From Nautilus pompilius (taxonomy: Eukaryota; Mollusca; Cephalopoda; Nautilida; Nautilidae): 64,000 nucleotides of DNA. The position numbers and the translations under genes are program-made. Of the stretch, positions 53,521 to 63,210 are shown piece by piece. Every line of letters starts with the position of its first letter. Position 1 is the stretch's first letter. The notes below the pieces were generated by a model, which saw only the letters and a list, made by a program, of their open reading frames with translations, did not search any database and was not told the origin of the DNA. The DNA lies in the NCBI GenBank assembly GCA_018389105.1, contig JACATO010000648.1, positions 868,001 through 932,000 on the forward strand. The letters are read 5' to 3'.

Positions 53521-53836
53521 GGGTCTTGGACTGACGGTAGGAAGTTCTCCCTAGTTATTGACGTCACTGTTGGACTGACGGTAGGAAGTTCTTCCTAGTT
53601 CTTGACGTCACTGTTGGACTGACGGTAGGAAGTTCTCCCTAGTTCTTGACGTCACTGTTGGACTGACGGTAGGAAGTTCTCCCTAGTTCTTGACGTCACT
53701 GTTGGACTGACGGTAGGAAGTTCTCCCTAGTTCTTGACGTCACTGTTGGACTGACGGTAGGAAGTTCTTCCTAGTTCTTGACGTCACTGTTGGACTGACG
53801 GTAGGAAGTTCTCCCTAGTTCTTGACGTCACTGTTA
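53521..53836 (+). repeat. Minisatellite, seven copies of a 44-bp unit, each with a perfect CRE
   Basis: TGACGTCA occurs at 53559, 53603, 53647, 53691, 53735, 53779 and 53823, a strict 44-bp period. The rest of the unit reads ctgttggactgacggtagg then aagttctccctagttct. Copies vary at one T/C position (cttcct or ctccct), and the first unit has ttattg instead of ttcttg. It shares nothing with the other 44-bp array at 39.4 kb except period. Confidence 0.97.
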
Positions 53837-56800
53837 TCGCTTTAATGTACACGCAGCGACCAGTCGTAGTTTATTCCGTCGGATCAGCTTTTAGAAATGT
53901 CCCAGCTTAGAAAATTTCAACTTCTGATGCTTACTTCCTAACAGCGCTCGCTATTGGCGACGATTCGCCCACCGCACGGCCGTAGTGCAGATATGTAGAT
54001 GACCCATGGCAGGGCTAATGCTCGCTGTGGTGCGTGCACCTGTTCTGTGAGCACAAACCCTTCGTTGCTAGCAACGCGGTTAGCCATCTTAACCGGTAAT
54101 GGTCTCTCTCTGCTCGTACAGGATATCACGACATTCGCGCACGCTTCCACCCTTCTGACTCTCGGTCTTTCTTCAATCACCACGTAAGCACTGCTCAGGT
54201 AGCGACGGTCATCCAGACTGGTTTTGGATTTTATTTAGGCGTGTCCACGTGACCATTGCATCACTTTCACTCAGCAAGTCTGTCCCGCCTTGCCCGGTGG
54301 TATTTTTCTGGTTGTAATATTAACACGACGACGCAACAGCCAGAGAGGTTTCATCAAACCAATTACGCGAAAATGAAGTCGGCAATTTTAGAATGGTGCC
54401 ATCTGTGGAGAAACCAGAGAAATACTTTGGTTATTCGGCGGGGCTGACGTGTACAATAAAACAACCCTTTCCGCCATTACGTGATTTACTGATAACGTTC
54501 TGTGCACAGGGGGCAGTCTGCGCCCTGGACTTCCGTATTGGTAGCCGGATATTACCAATGTTGCAACCGCAGCAGGACAACAATATATATATATATATAT
54601 GTCGCGCGCGCCCCCTACCCTGTCGTTGGCAGAAGCGGCGCATGGGAAACCGGATTCGACCGACCAGCATTAAATATTACACCAAAATAGTAAATATTAA
54701 CGTTAAAAAAATTTTTTTATTATTTATTAAACATCGCTTAGGTATTCACATGACCAGAAAATTAATTCAAATAATGGAAGCCAGCAGACGGTAAATCCCT
54801 GGATAGAATATAGAAATAAATCCACAGACGAAACCTCTTTTCATTCCAGTGCTGTCTGGTGAACGTTTTGATATCATTTGGCTGTTAAATCGGGAAAATT
54901 CTTATTTGTGAGCTGCTGCTCGCAGACTTAAGAGAGAGAATTCATTGAGTGGTGGGATGGGAGGCTCAGCGACTTAACTGCTAAGCGATGGTTTATTCAC
55001 TAAGGTACTGAATAACTTTCATTTTATTCTTTTTCCTCGAGAAATACTTTTAAGAGAGAATGCGACGCTATGTCTGCAGCCCAAGGCATTGGGCCTTTAG
55101 AGGACAGAAGAATACCTTTTAAATAATAGATCTAGTTTGTCAGCGGGCAAACTTCGTTGAGGGATCGGTCTCAAATAAACCCGTGCCACAATGGGCAGGC
55201 ACCGGATTAGGCGGAAGTTACGTAGTTCAATACAGGGTCAGGCGAGGTCGCCTTCACGCCTTCTGCCGCTTTCGAGACGGTGGAGAGAACAAAGTCGCGT
55301 GCAAACAAGACCGGGAGGGAAAGTGGCAGCAGGCGAGACTGCTCGAGTTGCTATAATAACGCAGACAGAAGACACAAAGCCGGAGATCGCGTCTTACTGC
55401 GCGCGATCTCGAGTGGAAATCACTCTTTCAGATTCAAATCAGCGCTTCAGGATATGGGCCACTGTAGGAATGTCCTATCCTGAGAGAGAGAGAGAGATGC
55501 CATCCAGCCCAATACCTCCGTGGGGGGAGGGGGCGCATGGAAAGTGGCTAGACAAAAAGGCTAGAAATACAGACGTGGAAACTGTGTAAATGTGCGTTCA
55601 TAAAATTCGTCTGCGGGGGCCAGTCACGTGATCTTGGAAATATGCGGCGACAGCGCTTAGTTTCGACTGCTTAGTATCTCTCAAGCATCTACAATCATTT
55701 TAGATTTTTCGGTCAGTCAGGCCTGCTGGGTAATTGTTGGGAAGCGTTGGCCAGACACTGTTAACAGAACCCGGATAGAGTAGAGGCGGCATGACACCAG
55801 ATAAATGTAAACAAGAAGCCTCTTAGATTATCCAGAAAATGAAGCTTCACGAATTTAATTCTTCATCTGTAGACCAGGTTGTTTTTTTGTTTTTTTTTTA
55901 ATGCGACAAATGATGATTTACAAAGTCTGGGACTCCGTGTGAAATATACGGTGACCACAGGTCGTTAAAATCGGCATCTGATTAACCCTATGCTTTCCGG
56001 ATGAACTGTTTGTCGTGTTGTTTTTCGAAACAAGAAAATTTACTTAACCTCCGAATAAAACCAATTCCTCAGCCCCCCCCCATTCACACCCAACTGGGCC
56101 CCAGGTTTTGGCAGTGTCTGATTCCCATGTTTATTCCAAACATTTTGGCCAGAGAAATCGTTTACCTTATGCCTAAAACTCCCACACTTTGCTACAATAA
56201 TCGCACTTTGACCGGTTATCCTGACCCAATAAAAGTGCCGCTGCGATTTAATAAGCTGGTTTACTTTGAAGGCCCGCGCCCCAGCAGCGTGCCAGCCATG
56301 TTTGTGCCGGCTCTGCCGAAGTCCCACCGCGACAGCCATAGTCGGTTTTGTTTCCCCAGACTGTAGGAGAAACAACAGAGCCCGGAACCAGATGAGGTCG
56401 TCAGTTAGGACAAAATAGACGTCCGAATCGGTTTTTCTGCGTTTAAATCCACTTAATCTCCTTCCGCCCTCACAGGCTGCAAGCGTCGCCCTCTGTCTTG
56501 ACCTGTCACAGTCTCGCCGGAGCTCTGCAAATAAATTTCAAAAAAGTTTCGCTTGAGCAGAAAGCGAAGTAATTGATAGAGATGTCAGCCAGCGAGCACG
56601 TGACCCGCGTGGACGCGTACGAAATAGAGTGCGAACCCGCAGAATGACCGACCCTCCGAGAAAAGGCGCGCGTCTAGTGAGCCCGCCGAAGCATGGCGCC
56701 CGTAATGGATTTCACTGAAAGAAGGCAGCTTACGGCGATTAGCATAAAAAAAAAAAAGGTGGGCGCGCGCGCGCTGGAGCATTAGGAACGAGGCTGGCGA

Positions 56801-57133
56801 GGTGCACCAGTCAATAGGAATGGTTCCCATCTGATCGGTCTGCATCGCCGATGTCTTGGTAGCAGTCGTCGCCTGCCTGACTCAGAAACTTCCTAGGTGC
56901 AACTGAATCGCGAAGAGAAATTGCCGACATCGATGTGACGACGATGTAGCCAAAGTTGGAAAGGTTTGATATAAGCAATTATGAAAGCCTGTCAGAATTT
57001 GGTATCCTAGCGAAGACCTATTACGGTTCCCTTTTAAAGGTTAGGCGGAGAATGTGCTTAGCCAGATAATGGTGGCGTGTTCACCGGTTAGAATGTATCT
57101 TCTACACTTGGCTGTTTTGTTCACCACCCACAG

Positions 57134-57263
57134 GGATTGGTCACGATTGTGAAGAGGCAAGCTGCAGCCATATGGACAAATACGGGACCGACACGACCCC
57201 TATGCCGAGTCTACAGGGCCAAAGGGGCAGCATAGCGTCTGTTAGCTCCAGCCTTCTTCTCCG
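57134..57263 (+). CDS. Otop: Otopetrin exon 3 (residues 194-237)
   Basis: The acceptor ccacccacag ends at 57133 and the donor ccg|gtgagt is at 57264. The exon starts with two bases completing Gly194 and ends with two bases of Arg237, matching both neighbours. It encodes a short hydrophilic linker with two cysteines early on and a Ser-rich stretch (SVSSS) just before the first helix. It has no family signature alone; inclusion rests on perfect phase agreement, strong splice sites and proximity to exon 4. Exon skipping would break the reading frame (130 bp is not a multiple of three). Confidence 0.8.
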
Positions 57264-57815
57264 GTGAGTAAGGGGCGCGGCTTTGCCTCACCAACTACCT
57301 GATCTCTCTTATGCCCTAACTTCCTTCTAAGAATTCTACTTCATCCTCATATTTGCTAATCACATCTTCGACCATCGAAGTTTCATTAAATCTCGGAGCA
57401 GACGAGACATCTCGAGCAAGCGTTTGTAGAAGTCGCCACTAAACAATGGCTTCAGTTTTAAAATAAACTTGGTTAAAACGAAACGATACGGCTGCTGCAC
57501 TTTAATTATAATAGATTCTGTTGCGAATACAAAGTACACAAGAAGAAAATAATCTTGAATCTAATGGCTCTACATCCTTCATCAAAGGGTGAAACGTTTC
57601 ACTATACAGATTTCGAAAGCAAATTGGTTTGTTTGCCTTAACTCGATGGATCTGTCCTTGAAGACATAATAATGAACGTCGACACATTCAGACGTTTTCC
57701 GTCAGTAATCGACGTGGATTATTAATTTAATTTTGTGTTTATATTTTAAATATAATACTCATCCACCCCCGTTATCATCTTGCGAGAGGCCATCTGTCAT
57801 ATGTTTCCTTTCCAG
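57264..57815 (+). other. Otopetrin intron 3 (552 bp)
   Basis: GT-AG intron with no features beyond AT-rich sequence and a pyrimidine tract before the acceptor (tttcctttccag). Confidence 0.9.
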
Positions 57816-57930
57816 AGACAGCCTTCTGACCAACCTGAGCGGCCTCTACGGCATGTTGCTGATTGTGCTCGGATGCGTGATACCGATAGCGGAAATCTTC
57901 TGTCCGAAACCCCACCCGTTTTTGTTCGAG
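57816..57930 (+). CDS. Otop: Otopetrin exon 4 (TM1, residues 237-275)
   Basis: The exon encodes the first membrane helix of the channel, about residues 245-265 (LSGLYGMLLIVLG then CVIPIAEIF), followed by a short proline-rich loop ending FLFE. The acceptor tttccag ends at 57815, and the donor gag|gtgaga at 57931 leaves phase 0. Position of the helix directly before the FYIYLFGAS helix of exon 5 matches the otopetrin order. Confidence 0.92.
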
Positions 57931-58379
57931 GTGAGATAATTAACTCATTTTTATCCCTATTCCTTTGCTGATGACAACGTTATTTGCTAATAATTTCATA
58001 ACGTGCGCGGCCTCCATTCACATTTGCTACTGAAACTGTTGGGACCCCGAAAAGTATCGTATCGCGTCCCTAAACCAAAATGTTGGCGTTAACATTTAGA
58101 GGGTGGTTAACTAACATATGTGTGCTCATGTCCTGTTTGAAGAGGACCCGTGCACTGATCTAAGGTCTTCATGAAACTTGATGTCAGTGGAAGCCAAGTA
58201 AAATTATTGGGCAAAAACAAAATGGCTGTCTGAAACAAGCTGCCAGTCTAAAAACGATCACAGACAAATTGACATTGGCAGAAAGGGCCTTTAATAGCGC
58301 GCGTGATCGCCGGTGACTTTAATTCAAGCTTGTACAAGCGTCGGTATCGACCAAATGAAATGATTCAGCTGTCGTTATG

Positions 58380-59060
58380 AGACACTGCACTCTCTTTTCC
58401 CGCCAGAACCACTCTTCCAGCTGATCAGAAAACCGTGGGCGGACTTAGTGACTTGGCCGCTTGTCTGGAATGTCTCGAACATGTCCGAAGATCGTGCAAC
58501 CCACGCAGTGCGAGTGATATCGTGAACCTAAAGTGAGACACTGACAACAGGTACTCTGTACAGACGGACATTGTCATCCATAATGATGAATTTGGGGTCT
58601 TTCCGTTGTGACAACCGACTACAGGTGTAATATCCTCATCTCTGTGTATGCATCGCTCCTAATGATGGCAAGATCAGTTCTTCGACCAACTTTATATCTT
58701 CAGGCTTTCCCAACAAAGTCAATCATGATGGACAAGAATACAATTAGTAAATCGTTTTTCATCCCATCTCCAGTCTCTAACACGTCCATCATTTATGTCT
58801 AGACTTATTGATGAAAACAACATGGTGCCAACGATTCGGCCTCGAGTTGAAATGTGTCGCCCATTGCATAGCTATATGTCGATGGTGCACTGTTAGAAAA
58901 ATATGTAGCATTGGTATTCTGGACCCCATATGACTTGCATGAAGCCTGCTGCGAACTCTTGTCGAAATTCTATGGCTTGTTGCTTTTTGGAGGTAATTTT
59001 GGAGAAATTGATGTTGAAAAGCAGTTTCTTCTGGCAACGGTGACAAGATATCCATTTTTA
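58380..59060 (-). pseudogene. Tc1-like transposase relic D (minus strand)
   Basis: Reading leftward from 59055, an 88-codon open piece ends in WHHVVFINKSR (family WxxVLFTDESR). Further left, FIIMDDN appears near 58570-58605 (family FIxMDDNAxPH), then decayed sequence with stops. The order is that of a DDE transposase. The first catalytic aspartate is replaced by asparagine (INKS for TDES), while the second (DDN) remains. It lies opposite to the otopetrin gene. The limits, which may extend to about 58130 and 59270, and inverted repeats were not resolved. Confidence 0.6.
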
Positions 59061-59283
59061 CAGGGATGATCTATGGCGACCTGATGGTCTATCCATGAAT
59101 TGGTCAATCTGACGGTACCTGTTTAGTGCCCTAGGAATGACACCGTAATGAACATTTTACTGGGAAGCAACAGAAGACTGCGTTTTCTCTCCTTGAACCA
59201 TCTATGGCCTGAGCCATCAAATTTGAAATTAAATGACATCTGGACATTCCTAAACTAACTTACATCGAAAGCGTAGCTATTTT

Positions 59284-59428
59284 ATAGAAGAAATGGTAAT
59301 GGGTCGTGTGCGAAGATATACACAGATTAAGTTGAAGAACTGATTTCCACGTGAGTTTCTAACATCGCTCGGTTCCGGTATAGAAAAAAATGGTACTGGA
59401 TCGTGTGCGAAGATGTGCGCAGATTAAG
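59284..59428 (+). repeat. Two-copy direct repeat, about 49 bp, offset 96 bp
   Basis: The segment 59284-59332 recurs at 59380-59428 with about seven differences; the conserved core is tcgtgtgcgaagat. It lies at the right edge of relic D. Confidence 0.85.
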
Positions 59429-59849
59429 AGAAAGTTTGGACTTGAGTTCTCAAGATGGCTAAGTTTCGAAGAAAAAAAAACAAAAAAAAAAGTTTCGAAG
59501 GAGACTATTATTACGGGAAATGTCAAGTTTGGAATTTTTTTTCAATATGCAGACTCTCTTCAACCAAAATTTGAACGGGTTATTGGAAACATTTTGTTGT
59601 ATTTCATGAGTATATATATATATAAGCTCTTTTTAGTTATAAAGTGCAAGGACCAGGTCTTTGGCCTATCGTGCATCTTGAATAGAGCACAGTGACGTAT
59701 TAATTACCAAGGGGAGATAGCTTTGAAGTTTTCAAATTTCATAAATCTATTTTCTTAGGCCTGCAGGGAAATAAGGAAAATTTCAGTGAGACATTTTTCT
59801 CTTTTTTCCCCCCGTTATCTTAACCGTTTTTGTTTTCGACTTTTTGCAG

Positions 59850-60072
59850 GGTTTTTATATTTACCTTTTTGGCGCCAGCATCGCCTTTCTACTCTATGCT
59901 TATGTCTACATATTACACACGCGGACTTTCCGGTTGAGCAGACTGGCGGGAAGATCCAGATCGCTGAACACTTCTACGAGTGAGAAGGTGAAAAAATACA
60001 GGTTTGAGGACGAGAGCAGTGGCGGTACTGCCTACCACACGGGCAGCTTCTACTTGCGCCTTGGAGCTGTAG
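59850..60072 (+). CDS. Otop: Otopetrin exon 5 (TM2 and start of TM3, residues 276-350)
   Basis: It encodes TM2 (about 276-297, GFYIYLFGASIAFLLYAYV), a cytoplasmic loop of some 40 residues rich in Arg/Ser/Lys, and the start of TM3 with the family-typical GSFYLRLGAV (340-349). The loop is longer and more basic than the TM2-TM3 connection of vertebrate paralogues as I recall them. Acceptor gcag ends at 59849; donor gtag|gtgagc is at 60073, phase 1, and joins exon 6 so that the codon GGT (Gly350) is formed. Confidence 0.95.
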
Positions 60073-61172
60073 GTGAGCATGCCGGAAAACCTTAAATACA
60101 GACAATAGGGAGACAGTAACCCCTCTCTGTGTGCTAACGTAATCTCTCTCTCCCTCCCTCCATCTTGCTTTTTTCTACCACCCTCCCTTGACAGAGAATT
60201 ACCGTATTCTTCCAATAAGAAACATGGTTACTTCTCGCCTACCTCCATCTTCTGACGTCATCACTTTTAGTGATGCTTGACTTAAAAAAAAATATATATA
60301 TATATATATATGCAGTCACCCTCCCAGTGAGGAGAACTCTTCAAAGAGCAACAGCAGCAATGAGCTAATTTGGCAAAAGTATTCGACAATATATCATCAT
60401 CCACTTCTACGTGTCGCCCTCGAAAGCATATCACTCTGACGTGACGAACAACTGGCAATACGCAACAGTATAAGGTTTATGAATCTCCCATCCGACGAAG
60501 AGATACCGTCAGATCGGAATGAGCTATTACAACTCCGACCTGCGATCCCATCACCGTTCTTAATTAATTCTTTCATCATCTGAACTTGAAAATGTGACGC
60601 AGGACGCTGACATGATTTACGAGCATGAAAAATCAAATTACAAGACAAATTTGTCTCCGACCCCCACCCAACCTCCAGCGCGCGGGAGAAATTAGCCCCG
60701 ATGCCACATCGTGTTGACGGTTATAACAGCAGAGGGGATGAGATTCCAACAATAGTTAATTAACTTTGTCGATATCGTCTCACCTGACACGAACATCATC
60801 ACAGCACAGAGCTATTGGGACTTTCAGCCAGCCTGATAGGATTTCGTTGGCCCCCTGGTTTACCTTTAATTTGTTTCAGTTCATCAAGTACATTATTCTG
60901 ATAGGCTTTTCGTTTAATCTAATGGCGCTCAGAGGGAAAGATGAAGATGTCCGTCGTGGCCTACAGAATGGAGAAATACTATATTCGACCCCCGTTACTT
61001 GCCTACTTACTGTTCAATCCGCCTCACTAATTTAGTCAGGGCTGTTACTACTGAGGCTTCAGACCAAAACAAATACCAAACCAGAGTCGAGAAACATTCC
61101 ATTAGCTTTTGCCCGTAGTTGTCACTCTAAAAAAAATACCCCATGAGTTATGTCCCCTTTGTTTACTGGCAG
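60073..61172 (+). other. Otopetrin intron 5 (1.1 kb)
   Basis: GT-AG intron. It holds a CRE palindrome at 60253-60260 whose last bases enter a small hairpin (catcac/gtgatg), and an (AT)n run near 60291-60311. No gene. Confidence 0.9.
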
Positions 61173-61333
61173 GTTTTGGAATCGGCAGCATGATCAAGAG
61201 CGGCCTTCACTTCGGTGAGTTCTTCGAGACGGACTTCTTCTCTCCGTGCAACGACATCCTTAAAGGAATCGAACCCCTGATTCACTTGACCTTCACCTTC
61301 ATTCAGCTCTACTTTGTTTTCCTCAACTACAAA
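61173..61333 (+). CDS. Otop: Otopetrin exon 6 (TM3-TM4, residues 350-403)
   Basis: The exon continues TM3 as GFGIGSMIKSGLHFGEFFE (350-368), then a loop with the ordered PCND motif and TM4 (about 384-401, PLIHLTFTFIQLYFVFLN). The string FGIGSMI and FIQLYFVFLN are recognisable otopetrin signatures. Histidine at 362 and the acidic residue at 365 are points to compare with other family members. Acceptor ggcag ends at 61172; donor aaa|gtaagt at 61334, phase 0. Confidence 0.97.
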
Positions 61334-62377
61334 GTAAGTACAAAAAAATTTTTAAAATACAGAGGCGGAGAGAGAGCGGCTCGTTGGCGCCCCCCCTTAG
61401 TTTTTATTGAGGTCGATCCAATGTTTGAAACAACAACAACAACAAAAATCGGCGCACGCGCAGAACGTACAGCCGACGAACAGAAACTGTTTTCCAACGG
61501 CAGCCATTTATAATTGCTTCAAGATTTCGAAGTTTGCAAACAACAAGAATCCCCCCGCAAATAAACGATCCAATAAAAATAAGCAAATAACCCAGGAAGC
61601 AGTTGGCGGTGCACTTTTTTTCCTGTATATGTTTATTTTCTCCGGGTGGGGTTGGGAGATCCGTACCTGTGGCGCGACGAGCGAGCCCCGTCTTTATTAC
61701 CTCGTGACCCGCGCTGATGGACGCCGCAGAAGCTGTCTGTTCCATTGGCCCGTTCAGACCGGTTCCACCGAGCCTAATCTCATCAGCGTCGGTGACATTT
61801 AATCCAAGTAATCAGGGCCCGTCGATGTTAATCTCGTTTATTCCCCTTTTCCCCGAGATGGCGGGAAATTTCCCCTTGTTTGTTTGTCTTATGGCATCAT
61901 AACTACACCCGACAGCCTTCTTTGCGGTAGATTAGTTTCCATACCAAATTACACCCACGTCCGGTTCCCCTCAACGTTTTTCCAATTCTTCCATTCTTTT
62001 GGTAAATACGTGTTTCTATTAACGTGGTGAAAACTTGTCCAAACCTCGCCTCTCGCTCCGTGGCAGCCCTGATAGATACGTTAAGAATTAATCGCTTGCG
62101 TGGTTAACATCATGAGTTTGGCCCCTTGTGACTCGGCACTCACAGAAAGATGTCAAATGAAAATAACAGAGGGGACCTTAGGCCTACGAACAGCATAGCG
62201 CAGCCATACAGACACAGACAGGTATGTTAACCCCCACCCCTCCACTAATTCAGGCTTTATTCGCTTTAGGAACGAACGCTCTCTGATGTTTCTTGTCCCT
62301 TTATTTATTTATTTTTTTTTTTTACGAAGGAAAAAAAAAATTGTTATTTTATTTTGATTACTTTTCTGTCTCCTCAG
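61334..62377 (+). other. Otopetrin intron 6 (1.0 kb)
   Basis: GT-AG intron with acceptor ctgtctcctcag. Open frames inside it (for example 61404-61745 on minus) have no domain. Homopolymer runs occur near 62307-62340. Confidence 0.9.
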
Positions 62378-62585
62378 ATGTGTATCCAGAGCTACAATAC
62401 GCTGGCTCGGTTCGGCCTGATGCATATGGTGGCCACTAATCTTTCCGTTTGGTTCAGAAACCTCGTCAAGGAAACAATTAGGGAAATCGAGCAGCACTCG
62501 GACATGTTGCTGAAAACCACCACTTTGCATTCAAAGCCTGAGCCCCTCCAGGTTTCGGCGAACATGTCGTCCGTGCAGCATCCTG
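62378..62585 (+). CDS. Otop: Otopetrin exon 7 (TM5 and following loop, residues 404-473)
   Basis: It encodes the best-conserved otopetrin stretch: ARFGLMHMVATNLSVWFR (413-430), which is TM5, continuing into a Glu/Lys-rich amphipathic segment (KETIREIEQHSD). The second half is a hydrophilic loop with low complexity. Donor ctg|gtgagt is at 62586, phase 1. Confidence 0.97.
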
Positions 62586-63051
62586 GTGAGTGGATGCCTC
62601 TTCTGGATCTGTCAGTTCAGGAAGTAGGAAGTCGTTGCGGTTTTGATAAAAAGTTCCAGGTTTGAGAATTGCTCGCCTACTTGAGCTTTCAACCCCATTT
62701 TCAGTTGTGTACAGCAAGCGGCTGAGTTTCTCCCCAAATCCAGAAAATAAAAAAAAAAAAAAAAATTAGAAGAATTAATTGGTAATATAGACAATTCAGT
62801 TAAGGCGGAATGGCAAACACTCGGTTTCATTAAGGGAGGTACACTTTATATTATCCGGGGGGGGGGTAACGTTACAGGGGAAACCTTGAAATACATGTTT
62901 AGTGTAATCTGCAACAAAATTACACTCAGAAATGAACGCTTCTGTTAAAGATGTTCTCTCCTAAAATTAGCATTTAAGGCCACAACAGTAGTGACATGTC
63001 TACAGTGACACTTAGAGTATATATCCGATTGATTTCTTTTTTTTTTTGCAG
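62586..63051 (+). other. Otopetrin intron 7 (466 bp)
   Basis: GT-AG intron with a long pyrimidine tract before the acceptor. A homopolymer A run lies near 62750-62765. Confidence 0.9.
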
Positions 63052-63210
63052 CCAATGCGAGTATGTCAGCTTTGAATGGAACTATATTACAAGGCACCTT
63101 TGAAATTGATAGCCGCACATGCGCAGAGCGCAGTCTGATGAGACAGGTTGTTGAGGCGTCTGCTCCCTATCTGTATCCGTGCAGCATCCAATACAGTCTC
63201 ATCTGTGCCG
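63052..63210 (+). CDS. Otop: Otopetrin exon 8 (loop and start of TM6, residues 473-526; gene continues beyond window)
   Basis: After an extracellular or linking loop with sequon-like NAS and NGT sites, the exon ends in YLYPCSIQYSLICA, the start of TM6. This is the conserved otopetrin block PCxIEYSLI, with glutamine where I recall glutamate in many members. Donor gccg|gtaagt at 63211, phase 1. The remaining helices (rest of TM6 to TM12) must lie to the right of the window; the visible protein is 525 codons. Confidence 0.95.

Larger units (their letters stand above)
22207..57133 (+). other. Otopetrin intron 2 (34.9 kb)
   Basis: The intron begins with gtaagt at 22207 and ends ccacccacag at 57133. 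It is more than half of the window and separates the N-terminal leader exons from the channel exons, so an internal promoter for a short isoform is possible, although none could be identified. It contains SINEs, Tc1/mariner relics, a MITE-like element and three minisatellites (listed separately). I saw no other exon with convincing boundaries. Other spaces in it (22207-23273, 25000-31130, 34120-39355, 39532-46470, 48610-53520, 53840-57133) are unassigned DNA with short microsatellites such as (TTG)n near 22835-22859, (GT)n at 26138-26165 and 35424-35452, (AT)n near 30617-30640, (GA)n at 36200-36325 and (CTC)n near 37945-37975. Confidence 0.75.
57931..59849 (+). other. Otopetrin intron 4 (1.9 kb)
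   Basis: GT-AG intron with acceptor tttttgcag. It contains a minus-strand Tc1-like relic and a 96-bp-offset duplication (listed separately), plus an (AT)n run near 59612-59624. Confidence 0.9.

Noticed and set aside
56001..56375. 121-codon plus frame and 111-codon minus frame
   Set aside because: They overlap one another, neither has a recognisable motif, and no splice phase links the plus frame to exon 3.
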